DNA of 5,686 nucleotides. Origin: Gemmataceae bacterium (GTDB lineage Bacteria > Planctomycetota > Planctomycetia > Gemmatales > Gemmataceae). This document shows positions 1 through 5,686 of the stretch, piece after piece (within the stretch, counting starts at the first letter, position 1; each line of letters opens with the position of its first letter). The stretch is taken from contig CANJKY010000296.1 of assembly GCA_947474875.1 (NCBI GenBank), positions 1-5,686 on the forward strand, read 5' to 3'. Position numbers and translations under genes: made by a program. The notes beneath the pieces were generated by a model, which searched no databases, was not told the origin of the DNA, and saw only the letters and a list, made by a program, of their open reading frames with translations.

Positions 1-2898
1 GGCGCTGGCGAGGCCGAACTCGGTGGCGTGCTGCGTCAGCACCTCGGCTTCACTCGCCGTCGGCTCGCGGCCGACGGCCAGCCGGAAGGCCGCGCCCGCC
101 CGCCCGGCGTCGTCCGCCGCCAGCGGCTCCACCCGCTTCGCAAAGTGTGCCGCCATCGCCAGCGTCAGCCGGGTGTTCAGCAGCGCCAGCGCCTGCTGCG
201 GGGTGATCGTCTCGTTCCGCTTGTCCACCGCCAGGCTCGGGTCGGCGCAGTCGAACGCGGCCAGGAACGGCTGCGGCTTACTCCGCACCACGAACCGGTA
301 CACCGCCCGCCGGTGCGTCGCCGCGTCCTCCGGGTCGGCCAGGTGGTACTGGTAGTGCGGGGAGTGCTCCGGCTTCTCGACGACGAAGTCCTGGAAGCTC
401 GGCCCGCCCATCGTCAGATCCAGCTTGCCGGACACCGCCAGGATCGAGTCCCGCACCGCCTCGGCCTCCAGCTTCCGCCGGTTCTGCCGCCACAGGTAGC
501 GGTTGTCCGCATCCAGCTTGGCGTTCGCCGGGTTCGCCGCTGAGGACTGCCGGTACGTCGCGCTGGTCACGATCAGGCGGTGTAACTTCTTCAGCGACCC
601 GCCGCCGTCGCGGAACTCGGCGGCCAGGTAATCCAACAGTTCGGGGTACGTCGGCTGCTGCCCCATGCGGCCGAAGTCGTTCGGCGTGTCCACGATCCCG
701 CGGCCGAAGTGGTACTGCCACACGCGGTTAACAATGCTCCGCCACAGCAGCGGGTTGTCCCAGTGGGTCAGCCACTTCGCCAGCGCCGCCCGGCGGTCGG
801 CCTCGGTCGCGGTCGGCGGCAGGTCGAACTTCACCGGGATGGCGGCGAGTACACCCGGCCCAACCTCCGACCCCGGTTTGGTCACGTCGCCCCGCGGCAG
901 TAGGTGAATCGGCCGCGGCTTGCCGCCGGTGCCGGCGAAGTTGCCGCTGCCGGTGAACGCGGTGCCGATGTACGCCGACTTCGGCGGCGGGAGGGCGGCG
1001 AGATCCTTCTTCACCACGTCCAGGTCGGCGAGTGCGGCGGATCGCTCCTGCACGGCCGTCGGGCCGAGGGCCTTCGTGAGTAGCGCATCCCGCTGTTCGG
1101 TCAGCTTCGCCAGTTGCTCGGGGGAAGTGGCGGCCGGCGGGTAGATTCCGTCGGTCAGGTTCGCCTTCCGCCACCGCACCGGGGCTTCGATGCTGTCCAG
1201 CGCCGACACCTTCGCCCCGGCCGCGGCGTTCGCCCCGCCGACGTCGATCGCCTCCACCTCGGCCAGCGCGAGCATGAAGTCGGTCGGCAGCCGCGGGGCC
1301 AGCTTCGTCACCGTCACCCGAATGAACCGGGCCGACTTACCCTTCACGTCCAGCGTCACCGCCGCCGTGCCGGGGTTCGGCTGGTCGCGGTTCATGCGGT
1401 CGGCCAGCACGGTCGGGGTGCGGAAGTCGGCGTCGTCGCTCGCCTCCACCTTGTACCGCACCGGGAACCCGAACCCGCCGCCGATGCCGTTGAAGTCGTC
1501 GTGGCACGGCCGCAGGATCACGCGGTCGAGTTTCACAGCCTTGCCGAGATCGACTTGCACCCACTTGGCCGCGTCCTGCTTGTCCGCCAGCGCCGAGTGG
1601 TAGCCGAACTCCGGCTTCGGCGATTTCGATTGCTTCGTGTCGGCGATCTGCCGCTCCACCTCCGCCAGGTCCTTCCCGGCCCGCTTGCGGGCGTCGGCTT
1701 CGAGCGCCGCCAGTTTCCCCTCCGCCGCTTTTCGACGGGCGGTCAGGGCCGCCCGCTTCGCCGTCACCGCCGGGTCCGGGTCGTAGCTCTTGTCGGTGCG
1801 GTCGATGGCCGCGAACACCGCCTGCAGCCCGTAATACTCCCGCTGCGAGATCGGGTCGAACTTGTGGTCGTGGCACTGGGCGCAGTGGGCGGTCAGGCTG
1901 AGGAACGTGCCGACGGTGTTGCTCACGAAGTCGTCGCGGTCCAGGTGCCGGGCCACCTTGCCGTCGATCTTGGATTCGGGCAGTTCGGCGTGGCCGATGA
2001 AGTCCCACGGGCCGGCGGCCAGGAACCCGAGCGCCGTGACGCCGTCTTCGGTGCCGGGGAACAGCACGTCGCCAGCGATCTGCTCCTGCACGAACCGGGC
2101 GTAGGGTTTGTCCGAGTTGAGCGCGCGGATGACGTAGTCGCGGTACGGCCAGGCGTTCGGCCGCGGCTTGTCCTTGTCGTACCCGTGCGTCTCGCCGTAG
2201 TGGACCACGTCCAGCCAGTGCCGCGCCCACCGCTCGCCGTACCGCGGACTCGCCAGCAGTTCGTCCACCAGCCGCTCGTAGGCGTCCGGCCGGGTGTCCT
2301 TCTCGAACGCGGCGATCTGATCCGGAGTCGGAGGCAGGCCGATCAGGGCGAAGGACAGGCGGCGAATCAGGGTGCGGCGGTCGGCCGGCGGCGAGGGCGT
2401 GAGGCCCTTCTCCTTCAGCGTGGCGTGGATGAAGTGGTCGATCGGGTTGGGGGAACCTAACCCCCCGGCCCCCTTCCCTGGGAAGGAAGGGGGGGTCCGA
2501 TCTTTCTCCCCCTCTCCCTTCGGGGGAGGGGGGTGGGGGGCGGGGTTCTTGATGGGCTGGAACGCCCACCAGTCCTTCGCCTCGGGGCGGGTGCGGATGG
2601 GGTCGGTGCCCCACGCCGCCCCGGCGTCGATCCACGCCTTCAGCACCTTCTTCTCGTCCACCGTCAGCGGCTTCTTCGGCGGCATCTCGTCGGCGTCCAC
2701 CCGCTTCCACACGTCGGCCGGCACCACGTTCGCCCGGCGGGTGATGTTGAAATCGCCCTTCGGCTTCTCCCCGCCGTGGCAGCCGCTGCACCGCTGCACG
2801 AGCAGCGGCGCGACGGTGCGGTCGAAGTCCGGCGGGGCGGCGGACAGCGGGGCGAGGAGAAGGAGGAGGGCGAACGCGGATCCGGCGAGACGGCCCAT
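1..2898 (-). CDS. Exported PSCyt1-DUF1549-discoidin-like-DUF1553 protein (planctomycete cytochrome family), C-terminus cut by window edge
   Basis: This frame is open for 966 codons from ATG at 2898 to the left edge. An in-frame TGA at 2938-2940 and no other start codon in between fix the start. Residues 1-21 look like a signal peptide (short charged start, run of five Leu, then PLSAA). A PSCyt1 cytochrome c domain follows, with haem motif CSGCH at 37-41 and a likely axial Met in EMPPKKP (Met72). An unusual Pro/Gly linker lies at 118-150. DUF1549 (PSCyt2) covers about 151-365, with NPIDHFI, LIRRLS, GERWARHWLD and a second CXXCH (CAQCH, 339-343). A charged, probably coiled stretch (about 375-428) leads into an F5/8-type C (discoidin-like) fold at about 430-552. 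DUF1553 (PSD1) starts at about 700 (AKWL, VNRVWQYHFGRG, NDFG, LHRLI, SATYRQSS, QQALALLN). Members usually run about 900-1100 residues, so little is missing. It probably acts outside the cytoplasmic membrane. The family is often linked to electron transfer or polysaccharide breakdown beside DUF1501 genes, but its reaction is not established. The family call is firm, the function open. Confidence 0.95.
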   Translation of the reverse strand, partial: MGRLAGSAFALLLLLAPLSAAPPDFDRTVAPLLVQRCSGCHGGEKPKGDFNITRRANVVPADVWKRVDADEMPPKKPLTVDEKKVLKAWIDAGAAWGTDPIRTRPEAKDWWAFQPIKNPAPHPPPPKGEGEKDRTPPSFPGKGAGGLGSPNPIDHFIHATLKEKGLTPSPPADRRTLIRRLSFALIGLPPTPDQIAAFEKDTRPDAYERLVDELLASPRYGERWARHWLDVVHYGETHGYDKDKPRPNAWPYRDYVIRALNSDKPYARFVQEQIAGDVLFPGTEDGVTALGFLAAGPWDFIGHAELPESKIDGKVARHLDRDDFVSNTVGTFLSLTAHCAQCHDHKFDPISQREYYGLQAVFAAIDRTDKSYDPDPAVTAKRAALTARRKAAEGKLAALEADARKRAGKDLAEVERQIADTKQSKSPKPEFGYHSALADKQDAAKWVQVDLGKAVKLDRVILRPCHDDFNGIGGGFGFPVRYKVEASDDADFRTPTVLADRMNRDQPNPGTAAVTLDVKGKSARFIRVTVTKLAPRLPTDFMLALAEVEAIDVGGANAAAGAKVSALDSIEAPVRWRKANLTDGIYPPAATSPEQLAKLTEQRDALLTKALGPTAVQERSAALADLDVVKKDLAALPPPKSAYIGTAFTGSGNFAGTGGKPRPIHLLPRGDVTKPGSEVGPGVLAAIPVKFDLPPTATEADRRAALAKWLTHWDNPLLWRSIVNRVWQYHFGRGIVDTPNDFGRMGQQPTYPELLDYLAAEFRDGGGSLKKLHRLIVTSATYRQSSAANPANAKLDADNRYLWRQNRRKLEAEAVRDSILAVSGKLDLTMGGPSFQDFVVEKPEHSPHYQYHLADPEDAATHRRAVYRFVVRSKPQPFLAAFDCADPSLAVDKRNETITPQQALALLNTRLTLAMAAHFAKRVEPLAADDAGRAGAAFRLAVGREPTASEAEVLTQHATEFGLASA
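2461..2540. repeat. G/C-homopolymer inverted-repeat segment (two hairpins) inside the coding region
   Basis: Two adjacent inverted repeats lie here. In the first, 2469-2477 pairs perfectly with 2485-2493 (9 bp, 7-base loop); an alternative 7-bp register is 2472-2478 with 2480-2486. In the second, 2507-2518 pairs with 2522-2533 (12 bp, two of them G-T, around a TTC loop). Runs of five to seven G or C are packed into about 80 bases, unlike the flanking codons. Read on the minus strand, the segment adds about 31 residues, starting PAPHPPPPKGEGEKD and ending GKGAGGLG, between WWAFQPIKN and NPIDHF, which relatives join by a short variable linker. It looks like a dispersed palindromic element that inserted and stayed in frame. 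Similar G/C-run palindromes are, from memory, common in Gemmataceae genomes; copy number cannot be seen here. The boundaries are approximate. Confidence 0.6.
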
Positions 2899-2905
2899 GC
2901 CGAAG

Positions 2906-2910
2906 CACCT
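2906..2910 (-). promoter_or_regulatory. Ribosome binding site of the cytochrome/DUF1553 gene
   Basis: The minus strand reads AGGTG here, seven bases before the ATG at 2898. It is the best Shine-Dalgarno match in the leader and supports that start. It is a modest match (AGG core). Confidence 0.5.
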
Positions 2911-2931
2911 GGGTCGGGAGGCGGGAGGTGA

Positions 2932-2960
2932 AGTGTATCAGACGGCGGGCCGGGGGTCAC
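2932..2960 (-). promoter_or_regulatory. Candidate sigma70-type promoter for the cytochrome/DUF1553 gene
   Basis: On the minus strand, GTGACC (2960-2955, four of six against TTGACA) is followed after 17 bases by TACACT (2937-2932, four of six against TATAAT). The -10 is preceded by an extended TG motif (TGA at 2940-2938). The predicted transcript start, near 2925, gives a leader of about 27 bases containing the ribosome binding site. Ideal spacing plus the extended -10 in very GC-rich DNA make this credible, but it rests on sequence alone. It suggests the gene need not depend on read-through from the small gene upstream. Confidence 0.45.
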
Positions 2961-2981
2961 CTGGGAAGCCGGCCGCGCCCG

Positions 2982-3392
2982 CTACCGGTCCGCCGGCCAC
3001 AGCCGCTTCCGGACCGCGGCCGCGTACCCGCGCACCTCTTCCCAGGCGATCTCGGCGTTCGTCCGCGGGCGGGGTCGGCACTGGCACCAGTTGACTCTCG
3101 CCACCAGTCCGGTTCGATAGTCGGTGACGACCATCAGGAATCCGTCTTCTCCGTACCAGTAGTCAGCCGGTGGATCGAAGGCGCTCACGGATCTGTAGTA
3201 TGGCTCGCCCATCGACAGCCCGTAGCTGCCGGGCGGGCAGCCCATGGTCGCGACCACCTCGTCGGCGGTCATGCCGGGGTGGACTGCGGCCGCCCGCTCG
3301 CGGAAACACACGCCCGGCGTCCACACCCCGAACCCGAACACCGCCGCCACGAACAACCCGGCGGCCACCCGGCACACGGTCGCTCGGCGCAT
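2982..3392 (-). CDS. Small exported or membrane-anchored protein with BamE/SmpA-like GMT motif
   Basis: The 136-residue frame ends at TAG (2984-2982). The start could be GTG at 3395 or ATG at 3392. I prefer ATG because the GAGGG ribosome binding site at 3403-3399 lies six bases from it but only three from the GTG. Residues 1-28 have basic residues then a hydrophobic stretch (VAAGLFVAAVFGFGVW), so a signal peptide or membrane anchor; there is no clear lipobox. At 38-55 lies HPGMTADEVVATMGCPPG, the pattern (GMT-x-x-EV, then G-x-PxG) that opens BamE/SmpA-like folds. Strand-rich sequence follows (YWYGEDGFLMVVTDYRTGLVARVNW), then a WCQC pair and a basic C-terminal helix. Small proteins of this form are common in planctomycetes and mostly uncharacterised. 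BamE itself belongs to the outer-membrane assembly complex, but nothing here shows this role. It lies 83 bases upstream of the cytochrome gene on the same strand and diverges from the peptidase gene. Confidence 0.8.
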   Translation of the reverse strand: MRRATVCRVAAGLFVAAVFGFGVWTPGVCFRERAAAVHPGMTADEVVATMGCPPGSYGLSMGEPYYRSVSAFDPPADYWYGEDGFLMVVTDYRTGLVARVNWCQCRPRPRTNAEIAWEEVRGYAAAVRKRLWPADR

Positions 3393-3398
3393 CACAGG

Positions 3399-3403
3399 CC
3401 CTC
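3399..3403 (-). promoter_or_regulatory. Ribosome binding site deciding between GTG and ATG starts of the small gene
   Basis: The minus strand reads GAGGG at 3403-3399. Spacing is six bases to ATG (3392) and three to GTG (3395), which favours ATG. Confidence 0.5.
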
Positions 3404-3418
3404 GTTGTTCCCCGGTGA

Positions 3419-3427
3419 TTCATAGCA
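3419..3427 (-). promoter_or_regulatory. Possible extended -10 promoter for the small gene
   Basis: The minus strand reads TGC then TATGAA (3427-3419), an extended -10 with four of six hexamer bases. No -35 box is recognisable 16-18 bases further upstream, where the sequence is nearly all G and C. The position, 26 bases before the ATG, would give a very short leader of about 20 bases. It is weak by itself; its value is that it sits in the only AT-rich patch of the divergent spacer on this side. Confidence 0.3.
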
Positions 3428-3453
3428 CAGACGGCCGCCGCCCCGGTTCTCAT

Positions 3454-3482
3454 TTGACACCGGCCGGGCGAACCCGCAAGAT
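3454..3482 (+). promoter_or_regulatory. Candidate sigma70-type promoter for the M16 peptidase gene
   Basis: A perfect TTGACA at 3454-3459 is followed, after exactly 17 bases, by CAAGAT at 3477-3482. That hexamer matches TATAAT at only three positions, but these include the most important A (second) and T (last). Transcription would start near 3489, giving a leader of about 33 bases with the ribosome binding site inside. A perfect -35 box is notable in DNA this rich in G and C. Confidence 0.5.
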
Positions 3483-3507
3483 CACCCCCGTCTCATCGGC
3501 ATTTCCC

Positions 3508-3512
3508 AGGAG
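3508..3512 (+). promoter_or_regulatory. Ribosome binding site of the M16 peptidase gene
   Basis: AGGAG, a strong Shine-Dalgarno match, ends nine bases before the ATG at 3522 and supports that start. No other ATG, GTG or TTG lies in frame between it and the proposed promoter. Confidence 0.7.
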
Positions 3513-3521
3513 CGTGTCATC

Positions 3522-5686
3522 ATGACCCGGCGTGTTCTGGCCGTCGCGATACTTGCGGCGGTCCCGCTGTTCGCCCCGGCCCAAGAGAAGGTGGCCACCG
3601 TCGAGGGCGTCACCGAATACCGGCTGGCGAACGGCGCCCGCGTGCTGCTGTACCCCGAGCCGTCCCGCCCGACCGTCACCGTGAACATGACCGTGCTGGT
3701 CGGCAGCCGGCACGAGGGGTACGGCGAGAGCGGCATGGCCCACCTGCTCGAACACATGGTGTTCAAGGGCACGCCGAGCCACCCGAACGTGCCGAAGGCG
3801 CTGCAGGACCACGGGGCGCAGTTCAACGGCACCACCAACGTGGACCGCACCAACTACTTCGAGACGCTGCCGGCGGGCGACGTGAACCTGGAGTTCGCCA
3901 TCCGCCTGGAGGCCGACCGGCTGGTGAACAGCTTCGTCAAACGCGAAGACCTGATGAGCGAGTTCAGCGTGGTGCGGAACGAGTTCGAACGCGGCGAGAA
4001 CAGCCCGCAGGGGGTGCTGTCCCAGCGGATCGAGTCGGCCGCGTTCGAGTGGCACAACTACGGCAAGAGCACCATCGGCAACCGGTCGGACATCGAGCGG
4101 GTGCCGATCGAGAACCTGCAGGCCTTCTACAAGAAGTACTACCAGCCGGACAACTGCGTGCTCATCGTGGCCGGCAAGTTCGACGAGGCGAAGGCGCTGG
4201 CGCTGGTGCAGAAGCACCTCGGGTCGATCCCCAAGCCGGAGCGGAAGCTCGACCCGACGTACACGGAAGAACCGCCGCAGGACGGCGAGCGGCTGGTCAC
4301 GCTGCGGCGGGTGGGCACCGTCGGGTCGGTCGGGGTGGTGTACCACATCCCGTCGTCCAAGCACCCGGACTGGGCGCCGCTGTCGCTGCTCGGCGGCATC
4401 CTGTCGCAGTCGCCGAACGGCCGGCTGTACAAGGCGCTGGTGGAGTCGAAGATCGCCAACAGCGCGAACGCGCGGGCGGACAACCTGCACGACCCCGGGC
4501 TGTTCTCGGCCAACGCCTCGGCCGAGCCGGAGAACCTGGACAAGGCGAAGGACACGCTGCTGAAAGTGCTGGAGACGCTCGGCGACACCCCGTTCACCGC
4601 CGACGAGGTGGACAAGGCGAAGGCCCGCAGCAAGCGGCAGGCGGAGCAACTGCCGTCGAACGCCTCGGGCATGGCCCAGGCGCTCAGCTCGGCGTCCGCC
4701 CTCGGCGACTGGCGGCTCCTGTTCCTCCAGCGCGACCGCATCGCCGCGGTCACGGCCGACGACGTGAACCGGGTGGCGAAGACGTACTTCAAAAAGCACA
4801 ACCGCACCGTCGGGGTGTACATCCCGGCGACCGAGCCGCAGCGGATGGTCATCCCGGCGGCGCCGGCGCTCGACACGCTGGTGAAGGACTACAAGGGCGG
4901 CAGCGTCACCGCCGGCGGGGAGGTGTTCGACCCGTCGCCGGCCAACCTGGACGCCCGGCTGAAGACGATCACCGACGGCGGGCTGAAGGCCGGGTTCATC
5001 AGCAAGAAGAACCGCGGCGAGACGGTGTCGCTGGTGCTGACGCTGCACTACGGGAACGAGGAGTCGCTGAAGGGGCAGACGGCGGCGGCGGGGATGCTGC
5101 CGGCGCTCATGATGGCCGGCACCAAGAAACACGACCGGCAGGCGCTGCGGGAGGAGATGGAGTCGCTCGGCATCCGCATCAGCCCCGGCCTGGGCGGGTT
5201 CGGCGGGCGTGGGGGCGGCGGCGGTCGCGGGGCGGGCGGCGGAGGCGGGGCCGCCGGCCAGCTCACGTTCTCCATCGAGGCGAAGAAGGACACGCTGGCG
5301 AAGGCCATCACCCTGCTCGGCGAGATCCTCCGCGAGCCGGCGTTCCCCGAGGCCGAGTTCGACACCATGAAGCGGGGCAGCCGGGCCGGCATGTCGGCGT
5401 CCACCACCGACCCGGCGGCGCTGGCCGGGAACATGATGGCCCGCCTGCTGTCCCAGTACGGCAAGGACGACGTGCGGTACGTGCCCACCCTGGACGAGAG
5501 CCGGGAGCGGGCGGCGGCGGTCACGCTGGACCAGGTGAAGGCGGTGTACGAGCAACTCGGGGCGTCGCAGGTGGAACTCGGGGTGGTCGGCGAGTGCGAC
5601 CAGGAGGCGGTGCTGGCGCAGGTGAAGACCATCCTGAAGGGGTGGGAGTCGAAGGTGCCGGTGCGGCGAATCGAGCGGGTCGCCCC
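3522..5686 (+). CDS. Exported tandem-domain M16 (pitrilysin-family) zinc peptidase, C-terminus cut by window edge
   Basis: The frame is open for 721 codons from ATG at 3522 to the right edge. Residues 1-20 form a signal peptide (RR, hydrophobic stretch, then APA before Gln21), so the enzyme acts outside the cytoplasm. The first M16 domain (about 30-180) has the inverted zinc motif HLLEH (His74, Glu77, His78) in GMAHLLEHMVFKGT. The distal ligand is Glu154 in VVRNEFERGENSP, with Glu147 seven residues before it as in pitrilysin. An M16 C-terminal domain follows at about 188-370 (FYKKYYQPDNCVLIVAGKFD). A second M16 copy begins at about 477. Where HxxEH should be, it has GMLPALMMAGT (524-534), so this half cannot bind zinc and is probably structural, as in other two-halved members. 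A glycine-rich insert occupies 558-579. A fourth domain starts at about 660 and is cut off; full length is probably near 900. It likely degrades peptides in the periplasm; the substrate is unknown. Confidence 0.95.
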   Translation, partial: MTRRVLAVAILAAVPLFAPAQEKVATVEGVTEYRLANGARVLLYPEPSRPTVTVNMTVLVGSRHEGYGESGMAHLLEHMVFKGTPSHPNVPKALQDHGAQFNGTTNVDRTNYFETLPAGDVNLEFAIRLEADRLVNSFVKREDLMSEFSVVRNEFERGENSPQGVLSQRIESAAFEWHNYGKSTIGNRSDIERVPIENLQAFYKKYYQPDNCVLIVAGKFDEAKALALVQKHLGSIPKPERKLDPTYTEEPPQDGERLVTLRRVGTVGSVGVVYHIPSSKHPDWAPLSLLGGILSQSPNGRLYKALVESKIANSANARADNLHDPGLFSANASAEPENLDKAKDTLLKVLETLGDTPFTADEVDKAKARSKRQAEQLPSNASGMAQALSSASALGDWRLLFLQRDRIAAVTADDVNRVAKTYFKKHNRTVGVYIPATEPQRMVIPAAPALDTLVKDYKGGSVTAGGEVFDPSPANLDARLKTITDGGLKAGFISKKNRGETVSLVLTLHYGNEESLKGQTAAAGMLPALMMAGTKKHDRQALREEMESLGIRISPGLGGFGGRGGGGGRGAGGGGGAAGQLTFSIEAKKDTLAKAITLLGEILREPAFPEAEFDTMKRGSRAGMSASTTDPAALAGNMMARLLSQYGKDDVRYVPTLDESRERAAAVTLDQVKAVYEQLGASQVELGVVGECDQEAVLAQVKTILKGWESKVPVRRIERVA

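Noticed and set aside
1114..2460. Open frame of 448 codons on the plus strand, opposite the cytochrome/DUF1553 gene
   Set aside because: The minus strand has conserved DUF1549 and discoidin-like sequence throughout. This frame has no recognisable domain and only reflects the lack of stop codons in such GC-rich DNA.
2461..2540. The hairpins as a transcription terminator
   Set aside because: They lie inside an intact reading frame that continues with conserved DUF1549 sequence, and no T run follows on either strand.
1337..2908. Open frame of 523 codons on the minus strand in another phase of the same gene
   Set aside because: It is out of phase with the conserved domain sequence; the product is Arg/Pro-rich low complexity.
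2906..2930. CACCT/AGGTG pairing that could hide the ribosome binding site of the cytochrome gene
   Set aside because: Only five pairs across a 15-base loop, and the predicted transcript start near 2925 would leave out the upstream arm.
2948..2974. GGCCGG/CCGGCC pairing as a terminator after the small gene
   Set aside because: Six pairs with a 15-base loop and no T run behind it; such pairs are expected by chance in DNA this rich in G and C, and it overlaps the candidate promoter.
3450..5555. Long open frame of 701 codons on the minus strand, opposite the peptidase gene
   Set aside because: It is a shadow of the GC-rich codon pattern: its translation is full of Arg, Val, His and Leu in no domain order, while the plus strand encodes an unmistakable M16 peptidase.

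Overview
The window is very GC-rich DNA, with almost every third codon position G or C. It almost certainly comes from a planctomycete, most likely Gemmataceae or a close relative. The main evidence is a long gene with the planctomycete-typical order PSCyt1 cytochrome c, PSCyt2/DUF1549 and PSD1/DUF1553. A small secreted protein with a GMTADEV-type (BamE/SmpA-like) motif and a tandem M16 metallopeptidase fit this assignment. Genus is inference; no rRNA or other marker is present.

Layout from left to right. Positions 1-2898, minus strand: the N-terminal 966 codons of the exported cytochrome/DUF1549/discoidin-like/DUF1553 protein, whose C-terminus lies beyond the left edge. Within it, at about 2461-2540, sits a short G/C-homopolymer-rich inverted-repeat segment that is translated in frame as a Pro/Gly/Lys-rich linker. 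Positions 2899-2981: an 83-base spacer holding a good candidate promoter and ribosome binding site for that gene. Positions 2982-3392, minus strand: a small exported or membrane-anchored protein of 136 residues. Positions 3393-3521: a divergent spacer with a perfect TTGACA box reading right and a possible extended -10 reading left. Positions 3522-5686, plus strand: an exported M16 zinc peptidase, open at the right edge, with an intact active-site first half, a second half lacking zinc ligands and a glycine-rich insert.

All three proteins carry N-terminal export signals, so this is a cell-envelope neighbourhood. Nothing in the sequence shows that they share a pathway. The two minus-strand genes could be partly co-transcribed, but the downstream one appears to have its own promoter. 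No RNA gene, CRISPR array, transposase, phage gene or defence system was seen. No convincing new multi-gene system is visible. The repeat segment fixed inside a coding region is the most unusual point. The two large genes run off the window edges, so both are partial here.
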